DNA of 64,000 nt from Solobacterium sp. Lineage in GTDB: Bacteria; Bacillota_I; Bacilli_A; Erysipelotrichales; Erysipelotrichaceae. Below the pieces are notes generated by a model that saw only the letters and a list, made by a program, of their open reading frames with translations, was not told where the DNA came from and did not search any database. The translations under genes were made by a program, and so were the position numbers. Shown piece after piece: positions 57,646 to 64,000 of this stretch. The stretch covers positions 62,001 to 126,000 of the forward strand of contig JAFRCE010000013.1 of assembly GCA_017404505.1 (NCBI GenBank), given 5' to 3'. Each line of letters begins with the position of its first letter. The stretch's first letter is position 1.

Positions 57646-58388
57646 CAACTCCCCAATTGTCCTCCGTCGATCCGGATGATCGTATTGTTGATAAAATCCG
57701 CTTCGTCGGATACCAGAAAGCGCACCAGGGATGCGACTTCCTCCGGTTTTCCGTACCGCTGCACGAGAATCTTGTCCGTTTCCTGTTTCAGGAATTCCGC
57801 GTCATATCCGGCCAGTTCCTTCGGTGTTCCGATAAAACCAGGCGCGATGGCGTTGACATGAACGAACGGCGCGAACTGGACGGCCAGATCGTGCGTCAGG
57901 GCATTGAGCGCGGCTTTCGACGCGTCATAGTCAAAGCACATCGGATAATAGGTATTCATGCCGTTGGTGGAAGATATGTTGACGATCCGGCCGTATTCCT
58001 GTTCCTTCATATGCGGCCATACCCGCGAGGCGCAGTTGTATGCGCCGACGACGTTCACGTCAAGAATACGCCGGAACTGGTCCGCGTTCTTGCGGCTGAA
58101 CAGATCCGGCTGATCGATCCCGGCATTGTTGATCAGAATGTCAACGCCGCCGAATTCTTCTTCGATCTTTGTGATCATCGCATCCACGTCCGCTTCCTTT
58201 GCGACATCCGCCCGGACTGCCATACAGCGCACACCGAATTCCCCGCTGATCTTTGCCTGAAGGTCACGGGCTTTTTCTTCGGCCTGGTAATAACTGATCA
58301 CGACGTCGTATCCGGCTTTCGCCATCGCATGGACGATCGCACTGCCGATGCCGCCGGTGCCGCCGGTTACCAACACTGTTCTGCTCAT
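57642..58388 (-). CDS. 3-oxoacyl-ACP reductase-like short-chain dehydrogenase (FabG type)
   Basis: A 248-residue classical SDR. The NADPH loop is TGGTGGIGSAI near 8-18, NNAG near 87, catalytic Ser in VNISSTNG near 136-143, Tyr and Lys in YDASKAALNAL near 152. It resembles FabG-type reductases but may act on other ketones. It overlaps the convergent COG4100 gene by four bases. No ribosome site precedes the ATG; instead the T run of the efp terminator lies two bases upstream. Thus expression needs read-through, a leaderless mRNA or a non-standard start. Cytosolic. Confidence 0.82.
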   Translation of the reverse strand: MSRTVLVTGGTGGIGSAIVHAMAKAGYDVVISYYQAEEKARDLQAKISGEFGVRCMAVRADVAKEADVDAMITKIEEEFGGVDILINNAGIDQPDLFSRKNADQFRRILDVNVVGAYNCASRVWPHMKEQEYGRIVNISSTNGMNTYYPMCFDYDASKAALNALTHDLAVQFAPFVHVNAIAPGFIGTPKELAGYDAEFLKQETDKILVQRYGKPEEVASLVRFLVSDEADFINNTIIRIDGGQLGSC

Positions 58389-58390
58389 GG

Positions 58391-58416
58391 AAAAAAAGAG
58401 CCCTGATCAGGCTCTT
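58391..58416 (-). terminator. intrinsic terminator of efp
   Basis: AAGAGCC (58396-58402) pairs with GGCTCTT (58410-58416) around seven bases; seven T follow on the minus strand, ending two bases before the SDR ATG. The efp stop codon is in the loop. Confidence 0.8.
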
Positions 58417-58964
58417 CCCGAATACTTTCCGTCAGCGGTGCTGACTGCGATCGTCTCGCCCTGTTCGATGAACTGCGGAACACGGACAGTCAGACCTGTA
58501 TCAGTAACAGCATCCTTTGTCTGTGTGGACGGAGCGCCTTTGATGGCCGGTGTTGTCTGCTCAACGACCAGATCAACAGTTGCCGGTAAGGAAACGTTCA
58601 GAACGTTACCTTCAAAGATCATCAGGCTGACTTCCTGACCGTCTCTGATAAAGTACTTGTTGAAGCCGATCTGCTCTTCTGTCAACTCAAACATTTCGAA
58701 GGTTTCCATATCCATGAAGTTATAGACACCATCTGCCATATAAGAGAAATTAACGAGCTGCTTTGTGATCTGCGCTGCTTCAAATTTTGTGGACGCGTTG
58801 AAGTTTCTTTCCTGGGTGGATCCTGTCTTCAGATTGCGCATCTTTGTTCTCAGGATCGCAGCACCTTTTCCAGGCTTCACATGCATGAATTCAATAACCT
58901 GCCACGGATCGCCGTCTACGATGACGGTCAGACCTGTTCTAAAATCGCCAGCTTCAATTGCCAT
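58407..58964 (-). CDS. efp: translation elongation factor P
   Basis: A 185-residue three-domain EF-P. The modification loop VKPGKGAA at residues 29-36 has Lys33, the residue modified or left free in Firmicutes; KOW-like domain 1 is followed by OB domains ending VRVPQFIEQGETIAVST. EF-P rescues ribosomes stalled on Pro-Pro motifs. Length and sequence are typical of the family. AGGTGG precedes the ATG by eight bases. It is the first gene on the minus strand here and ends in a terminator hairpin containing its own stop. Confidence 0.97.
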   Translation of the reverse strand: MAIEAGDFRTGLTVIVDGDPWQVIEFMHVKPGKGAAILRTKMRNLKTGSTQERNFNASTKFEAAQITKQLVNFSYMADGVYNFMDMETFEMFELTEEQIGFNKYFIRDGQEVSLMIFEGNVLNVSLPATVDLVVEQTTPAIKGAPSTQTKDAVTDTGLTVRVPQFIEQGETIAVSTADGKYSGRA

Positions 58965-59378
58965 AGTATTACCACCTTATATAATTTACATCGATTATTC
59001 TATCAACTTATTCCCGTCATAGCAAACGCAAAGTATCCTTTCGGACCAATCCCGGGCAAAAAACAGGATCTTTTTTCATCTGACAAAAAGGCGCAGCCGC
59101 AGCTGCACCTTTCTGCTGAATTTACTTTTCTGTAAAGGCACCCGGGAACGCAAGGCTTGGCCTGGGTGTATGGAGCTGGTTTTCCCTGTCCAGGGAAAGC
59201 AGTCCGGACCGCATGGAATACTCGTACTGTTATAACTGGCAGATAATGAAGGAAATCTATCTGAAGTCATGAATATTTCTTCTTTGCTAAAGGTCCCTGA
59301 TATTATCACGCTGTCCGCTGATATAAAATGCTTCTGCCGCAGTTTGTTCTTTTCAGTCCTGTTAAGACTGAGCATATT
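58965..59378. other. 414-base intergenic region with a minus-strand terminator
   Basis: The stretch lacks a convincing gene. A minus-strand terminator lies at 59085-59112: AAAGGCGCAGC pairs with GCTGCACCTTT (one wobble, four-base loop), then TTTTTG. This ends either a long 3' untranslated region of the rhamnosidase or a separate small RNA. On the plus strand a short open stretch at 59213-59272 (MEYSYCYNWQ..., then a stop) looks like a gene tail but has no upstream body. Confidence 0.45.
59085..59112 (-). terminator. intrinsic terminator downstream of the rhamnosidase
   Basis: Eleven-base arms (59087-59097 and 59102-59112) with one G-U pair around CGCA; five T follow on the minus strand. It lies 266 bases after the rhamnosidase stop. 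Confidence 0.75.
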
Positions 59379-62141
59379 TTACCCGGCGATCTTTATGATC
59401 GTACGGTCCATTTCTTCAATGACGTTCTCACTCACACCGTATCTCTTTGCGAACTTGCGCAGGCTGACGGAAGCCATGGAAGCCAGCAGAACAGGTGTCG
59501 CGATACTGATGGCGTCGTGGATCATTTCCGGGATGCCGGGATATTTCATCAGATCACCGATCGGTGTGTCGACCGATAAGATTCCCATGATGGGTTCATT
59601 CAAAGTGTATATCGCGGAATAGGTGCCCGCAAACAGATGACAGATCCCGTCTCTGACATCCGCGAACAGCGGATTGCCCTCCTCCTTTTCACCATTCCAC
59701 AGCGGCAAAATCACTTCCGCTTCAGCCCCGAAAGGAACATGCAGGGAAATCTGCAGGTGTTTTCTGTCGACACTCTGCCAGCTGATGCGCCACAATCCGG
59801 CGGCGGAAGTATAATCCATCTCCAGATGATTCAGAGCGGCGTGCGGCAGCGGCGCAATGCGTACCTTGCGGAAACCTGGTTCCAGAGCTGTCAGTCCCGC
59901 GCAGCGTTCAAACATCCACTGCACGATGGCGCCATAGGAATAATGGTTGAGACTGTTCATGCCGGTGCTGGAAATATGACCGGTCTCATCCAGCGAATTC
60001 CATCTCTCCCAGATCGTTGTCGCGCCAAGATTCACTTCATAAAGCCAGCCGGGATACTCTTCATTCAGCAGAAGATCATAAGCCAGATCATCGCGGCCTG
60101 CTTTCGTGAGCGCGAAGCACAGTAACGGTGTGCCGACAAAGCCTGTCTTCAGCTTCCGGTTGTTGTTTTCCAGCAGTTTCGAAAGAACAGCCGCCGCTGA
60201 ATCCTTCGAGCCAAGGTTATTCATGATACTGAGAGTTTCACCGGTCTGCGTCATGATCGCACAACGGCCGCTCGGTGTATAGAACTCCTCATAAATGCCT
60301 TTTTCAATCTTTTCAGCCAGGCTTCTGTAGGTTTCAGCGTCTTCCGGATATCCGAGAAGTTCGGCAGTTTCTGCGACGATCAGCGCGCTCTTTCGGTAAT
60401 AGACGTCCGCGATGAAGCCTTCTTCCGTTCCGCCGAGTACAGCATCCGGCTTATCCGCTCCGTCCAGCGCCAGCCAGTCGCCAAAATGGAAGACATGACG
60501 CCAGTGATGGTCCTCACCGTCTACCTTTCTGATATATTCCACCCATGCTTTCATGGCCGGATAATGTTCCCTCAGAATGGCAAGATCGCCGCTGAACTGA
60601 TACTGGTTCCAGGGAATGATCGTTGTCGCATCTCCCCAGACAGTGGCCGTTGCGCCCATCGGGTTAGGATTGTCAGCCATACCGAAAGACGGAACGACCA
60701 TCGGCACAAGACCTTCATGCTTTTCCTGTTCTTTCGCCATATCATACATATACTTCCGGTAGAAGGCATACGTATCGGCGAAATACATCGCTGTCGCGGA
60801 GAATACCTGGGCGTCCCCGGTCCAGCCCATGCGCTCATCACGCTGCGGACAGTCCGTCGGCACATCGACGAAGTTGTCCTTCATACCCCAGCGGCTGTTG
60901 GAGATCAGCTGGTTCAGTTTCGCGTTTCCGGTTTTCAGTGTTCCTGTTTTTTCGATATCGGAATACAGAGCGATACCCTGAAGATCTTCTGCTTTCAGAT
61001 CATTGATTCCTTCAATTTTCAGATACCGGTATCCATAGAACGTGAATTTCGGCCGCAGGATGTGTTCGTTGCCGTCACTGACATAGACATATTCTGCTTT
61101 CGCAGTCCTGAGATTGTCACGGTAGAAGCAGCCATCCTGAAGAACCTCGCCAGCCTGCACACGGATGCGGGTGCCTGCCGGTTCATGAACACGCAGAGTA
61201 AACACACCGCTGATGATCTGCTTCATATCCGCCACCGTCTCAGAGGCTGGTGTCACAAGGATCTCAGGCTGAATCTTCTCATGCGCTTTCAGTGATACGC
61301 TGATCCGGTCTTCCGGCATCATGGTCTCATCACAGTAAACAGCTTTGACCGGTTCCGTTTCCGGCAGTGTGTCATCCCGGTGCTCCCCGTCATAGATATT
61401 GGAGAAGGTAATATTGGAGCGTTTCACCAGCCAGGAGTCATCTGTGCCGATGATTTCCTTTTCCCCGTTCTCATAAAACAGATGAACTTCCGCGATGAGC
61501 TTCCATTCTTTGCCATAGGTAAATGTCGCCTCATCAAAGCCGAATCTTCCTTTGTACCAGCCGTTGCCAAGTTCGACAGAAAGAGTTCCGCTTTCCTGAA
61601 GCTGTTCCGTGATATCGAACGTCTCCGCCTGCAGGAAATTGTGATAATTGTTGCAGTAAGGGGTCAGATATTCCTCGCCGACCTTCTTTCCGTTGAAATA
61701 CGCTTCATAAAGGCCAAGACCGCAGATATACAGACGGGCTTTCTTTACCGCGCTTTTCGGAGAGATTTCTTTATAAAAGGCCGGATGTCTTTCTTCCGTG
61801 CTGTCACAGGTGATCCATTTTCCCTGCCATGGCGTATCCATTTTTCCGGTTTCAAAGTGGTATTCTTCCGAAACCGCTTCTTCACCGGCATCGCTCTGAA
61901 CACTGACGGTCCAGAGATATTCCGTCATCGGCTCAGGTTCAAAATCCCCTTTTGTGCACAGCGAGTCAAGCTGTGACCAGCCGGTGTCCATAACTGTCTT
62001 ATCGTCTTTTCTGACAATCAGGCGTGAGCATTCCGCTTTCTTTCCCTGCGCGTCCTCCACGATCCAGGAAAACACCGGCGTGCCCAGTGCATATCCGATT
62101 GGATCGATAAGATGACATACTTTACCGTTTGTGATTTTCAT
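59379..62141 (-). CDS. GH78 alpha-L-rhamnosidase
   Basis: A 920-residue alpha-L-rhamnosidase. Beta-sandwich domains (about 1-380) carry the Bac_rhamnosid_N-type motifs, and the alpha6/alpha6 barrel (about 395-730) has the signature DCPQRDERMGWTGDAQ near 425-440 with the catalytic Asp/Glu residues and TTIWERWNSLDE near 703, followed by the C-terminal beta domain. The enzyme releases L-rhamnose from plant glycosides or polysaccharides by inversion. No signal peptide, so it acts in the cytosol. ATG 62141 is chosen because AAGGAAAA precedes it; the 81 extra codons of the longer frame overlap the isomerase gene and have no homology. It is the last gene of the rhamnose cluster. Confidence 0.92.
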   Translation of the reverse strand: MKITNGKVCHLIDPIGYALGTPVFSWIVEDAQGKKAECSRLIVRKDDKTVMDTGWSQLDSLCTKGDFEPEPMTEYLWTVSVQSDAGEEAVSEEYHFETGKMDTPWQGKWITCDSTEERHPAFYKEISPKSAVKKARLYICGLGLYEAYFNGKKVGEEYLTPYCNNYHNFLQAETFDITEQLQESGTLSVELGNGWYKGRFGFDEATFTYGKEWKLIAEVHLFYENGEKEIIGTDDSWLVKRSNITFSNIYDGEHRDDTLPETEPVKAVYCDETMMPEDRISVSLKAHEKIQPEILVTPASETVADMKQIISGVFTLRVHEPAGTRIRVQAGEVLQDGCFYRDNLRTAKAEYVYVSDGNEHILRPKFTFYGYRYLKIEGINDLKAEDLQGIALYSDIEKTGTLKTGNAKLNQLISNSRWGMKDNFVDVPTDCPQRDERMGWTGDAQVFSATAMYFADTYAFYRKYMYDMAKEQEKHEGLVPMVVPSFGMADNPNPMGATATVWGDATTIIPWNQYQFSGDLAILREHYPAMKAWVEYIRKVDGEDHHWRHVFHFGDWLALDGADKPDAVLGGTEEGFIADVYYRKSALIVAETAELLGYPEDAETYRSLAEKIEKGIYEEFYTPSGRCAIMTQTGETLSIMNNLGSKDSAAAVLSKLLENNNRKLKTGFVGTPLLCFALTKAGRDDLAYDLLLNEEYPGWLYEVNLGATTIWERWNSLDETGHISSTGMNSLNHYSYGAIVQWMFERCAGLTALEPGFRKVRIAPLPHAALNHLEMDYTSAAGLWRISWQSVDRKHLQISLHVPFGAEAEVILPLWNGEKEEGNPLFADVRDGICHLFAGTYSAIYTLNEPIMGILSVDTPIGDLMKYPGIPEMIHDAISIATPVLLASMASVSLRKFAKRYGVSENVIEEMDRTIIKIAG

Positions 62142-62269
62142 AATTGTTTTCCTTTTTTCTTTTGTTTTACTGCAGATCAGACCGGATATTCCTGCTTCAT
62201 ATCTCCGCGTTTTTTTCTTTCTGATTATCTGATTCTGAAGTTGTAAATATGGAAATGCGCTTTTGTTTT

Positions 62270-63691
62270 TTACCTGCAGATGACGTCTACCGGTACGTTG
62301 AAGATCTTTGCGACTTTGAGAATCGTGTCGATATGCCTGCCGACAGCCGCTGCCATGTGGTGCGTCGGACCGGCTTCTGACCATCTGTTCACGAATTCTC
62401 TCGCGCTGATGGAAAACTTGGTCCGCATGTTGGTATCACCGAACATGAAGATCGGCCCTTCCTGATTCTCGCCTTCTGCGACAACGAATTTGAAATGTCC
62501 GTCTCTGTCCTGGGTGATGCCGAGATACGTTACGGCACCTGTCGGCGGATAGAACTGGGTCAGATAACCGCCGCCTGTCTTGCCATGGAATACCGGAACG
62601 ATTTTCATGGTCGGCTTGTGGGCCTGTGAAATCGCCGCATCGCCGCTTCCGGAATGGCCGATGATGCAGATGTCTTCCGGGAAGTCGATGGAATACATTT
62701 CGGAAAGCTGGCCGGTACCGGCAATGGTCTTGAGGATGGACATAGCCATGGCAACCTTGATATCACCCTCAACCGCACAGGCTGTGCCCTGTTTGATGAG
62801 CATCGAGAAGGCAGGAATTAACATACTGTCGAGTTTGCCGGCAACCCCCTGGGCAAAACCGTCGTAATGAGAAGCGACAAAGCCAATCTGCTCGTCTTTG
62901 ACCCACTGTTCAAAGGCGACAACATACTTTGCCATATCCCAGACGGTTTCCACCGTGGCGCCGCCTTCGATCTCAAATGTATCGAGGATATCTTCCGCTT
63001 TTGTGCGGATCGCTTTTTCATCCGTAATGTTGTCAGCAATCGCCCACATCTTTTCCCAGTCGAACTGTTTAGTATAAACCCACATTCTGTGGTAGAGGTT
63101 TGTTTCATCGATATAGAGATCCATCATGCCCGGATACGGTCTGCCGATCTGGGCAAGATTGGTATCGCGGAATCTTCTTCTGACCTGGGCAGCCCGGCAC
63201 CATTCATCAATTTCCTTTGCGACATAAGGATCCCCGCCTTCGACAACGCCGGTAATGACAGCGTGACGCTTGCCGGCTCTTTCCAGATCGGCAACCATCT
63301 CGCCGACGGCACCGCAGGCATACAGTTCGCCGAGCCATTTGGCGTTGTCCGTATTGGCATAATCGGGAGCCTTCAGTTTCTGGACATTGACCAGAACGAC
63401 CGGGACATCCAGATCTCTGACCGCCGGTAACATGTTGTAACTTGTCGCATATGTCAGCAGCTGCATGATCACCAGATCGACATCCGCGGCACGGAACTTG
63501 TCGCCGGCTGCCTGGGAGAGTTCTTTTGTCGTAACTATGCCGCCGTCAATCAGATCAACGGTATCGGGGAGTGTTTTCTTGAATGCTTCATACTGGCTTT
63601 CAAATTCAGGAACCAGGGACGGAAACTGCGGTAAGTATGCACCTAAGGCAATGGCGAAGACGCCGACTCTTGCACGGGTATCAACTAACAT
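62270..63691 (-). CDS. L-fucose/L-arabinose isomerase family protein
   Basis: A 473-residue sugar isomerase of the AraA/FucI-like fold. Conserved elements include VQKLKAPDYANTDN near 107, NLAQIGRPYPGMMDLYIDET near 180 (substrate region), Glu in QIGFVASHYDGFAQG near 275 and Glu/His metal ligands such as IIGHSGSGDAAISQ near 335. It should convert an aldose to ketose. It lies 12 bases after a RhaD gene and before the rhamnosidase, so L-rhamnose to L-rhamnulose is the likely reaction, although the sequence is not of the usual RhaA family. AAGGAGAA lies upstream of ATG 63691. Confidence 0.8.
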   Translation of the reverse strand: MLVDTRARVGVFAIALGAYLPQFPSLVPEFESQYEAFKKTLPDTVDLIDGGIVTTKELSQAAGDKFRAADVDLVIMQLLTYATSYNMLPAVRDLDVPVVLVNVQKLKAPDYANTDNAKWLGELYACGAVGEMVADLERAGKRHAVITGVVEGGDPYVAKEIDEWCRAAQVRRRFRDTNLAQIGRPYPGMMDLYIDETNLYHRMWVYTKQFDWEKMWAIADNITDEKAIRTKAEDILDTFEIEGGATVETVWDMAKYVVAFEQWVKDEQIGFVASHYDGFAQGVAGKLDSMLIPAFSMLIKQGTACAVEGDIKVAMAMSILKTIAGTGQLSEMYSIDFPEDICIIGHSGSGDAAISQAHKPTMKIVPVFHGKTGGGYLTQFYPPTGAVTYLGITQDRDGHFKFVVAEGENQEGPIFMFGDTNMRTKFSISAREFVNRWSEAGPTHHMAAAVGRHIDTILKVAKIFNVPVDVICR

Positions 63692-63703
63692 CTTCTTTCT
63701 CCT

Positions 63704-64000
63704 TTATTTCTTTTCATATAAGAATTCTTCCGGCAGTGTGACATGGAAGTCTTTTGCCAGATCACGGAAATTCTGCGGCGTGATGGTCTGCAGCTTTGTC
63801 GGGGACATGCTTAATGTCTTGACCAGGATCTCCGCGCTCTTTTCAACGGTATGCATTAAGCCGAAGGTCAGATCGAAATCCGGACCGCTGGCGAACATGC
63901 CATGATGGGCCCAAATCGCTACGTCATATTTCTTCATCAGTTCGCTTGTCGCAACTGCGATTTCTCTTCCGCCGGGAACCATCCAGCCGACAACCCCGAC
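63704..64000 (-). CDS. rhaD: rhamnulose-1-phosphate aldolase (C-terminal part, continues past right edge)
   Basis: The C-terminal 98 residues of a class II aldolase. WMVPGGREIAVATSEL, DVAIWAHHGMFASG (Zn-binding His pair) and DLTFGLMHTVEKSAEILVK closely follow the RhaD pattern, including the GLxxTxEK signature that separates RhaD from FucA and AraD. It cleaves L-rhamnulose-1-phosphate to dihydroxyacetone phosphate and L-lactaldehyde. The gene continues to the right of the window. It is the first seen gene of a likely rhaD-isomerase-rhamnosidase operon; the kinase and transporter should lie further right. Twelve bases separate its stop from the isomerase start. Confidence 0.88.
   Translation of the reverse strand, partial: VGVVGWMVPGGREIAVATSELMKKYDVAIWAHHGMFASGPDFDLTFGLMHTVEKSAEILVKTLSMSPTKLQTITPQNFRDLAKDFHVTLPEEFLYEKK

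Noticed and set aside
59076-59375. A 99-codon minus-strand frame after the rhamnosidase
   Set aside because: It runs through the terminator stem, lacks a ribosome site and shows a basic, low-information sequence.
62142-62384. N-terminal extension of the rhamnosidase by 81 residues
   Set aside because: It overlaps the isomerase gene in another frame, is very basic and has no homology; AAGGAAAA marks ATG 62141.
1-64000. Search for tRNA, rRNA, CRISPR arrays, IS elements, phage genes and attachment sites
   Set aside because: No cloverleaf, regularly spaced direct repeat array, transposase or integrase motif was recognised by eye. A tRNAscan or ISfinder search would be decisive.

Overview
The window looks like a chromosomal segment of a low-redundancy, anaerobic Bacillota genome, most likely an Erysipelotrichia-type gut Firmicute. 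This is inferred from gene content (KtrAB, PadR, XRE pairs, FemAB-like enzyme, anaerobic sulfatase maturase, Na+-pumping oxaloacetate decarboxylase, no respiratory genes), AGGAGG-type ribosome sites and many compact intrinsic terminators. By eye the base composition is near 50% GC. I see no rRNA, tRNA, CRISPR array, insertion sequence, phage gene or plasmid origin. It reads as ordinary, densely packed chromosome with accessory metabolic clusters.

Layout. 1-6.2 kb: partial lysophospholipase-like hydrolase, acyl-CoA synthetase, GT4 glycosyltransferase, anaerobic sulfatase-maturating enzyme, dienelactone hydrolase. 6.2-8.5 kb: a Ro60-like DUF2828/vWA protein behind a structured leader, then a small XRE regulator that has no stop codon before its terminator. 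8.4-15.1 kb: methyltransferase, ferredoxin-type aldo/keto reductase, ROK kinase, and a three-gene operon (GH31, YunG-like, amidohydrolase). 15.2-19.4 kb: XRE regulator with membrane partner, PAS protein plus ATC-hydrolase-like protein, and an AmmeMemoRadiSam pair. 19.4-25.8 kb: second ROK kinase, an HPr domain fused to D-lactate dehydrogenase, M20 peptidase, glutathione peroxidase, rhodanese lipoprotein, Gfo/Idh/MocA oxidoreductase.

25.8-37.3 kb: KtrAB potassium uptake, orphan PTS-IIB-like protein, HAD phosphatase with M14 carboxypeptidase, an acyltransferase-like membrane protein with a SpoIIE/RsbU-type phosphatase carrying its own kinase-like ATPase domain, GNAT, acidic Glu/Ala-rich anchored protein, DUF4298, FemAB-like protein. 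37.5-43.1 kb: a GH13_18 sucrose-phosphorylase-like enzyme coupled to a P-loop kinase behind a palindromic operator, an epimerase, and a PadR-flavodoxin operon behind three 24-bp repeats. 43.1-49.1 kb: PEP carboxykinase, BirA and the four-subunit oxaloacetate decarboxylase. These form a C4 module: PEPCK makes or uses oxaloacetate, the decarboxylase converts its decarboxylation into a Na+ gradient, and BirA biotinylates the carrier subunit.

49.2-58.9 kb: PRTase-like protein with altered PRPP loop, two PHP phosphoesterases flanking a macrodomain/SirTM ADP-ribosylation pair, MFS transporter, small membrane protein, aluminium-resistance/methionine-gamma-lyase-like PLP enzyme, SDR reductase, EF-P. 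59.1-64 kb: L-rhamnose cluster (GH78 rhamnosidase, AraA/FucI-like isomerase, RhaD at the right edge).

Most notable: the HPr-D-LDH fusion, the nonstop XRE regulator, the structured leader before the Ro60-like gene, the SirTM/macrodomain pair with a new partner, and the PRTase-fold protein with a rewritten PRPP loop.
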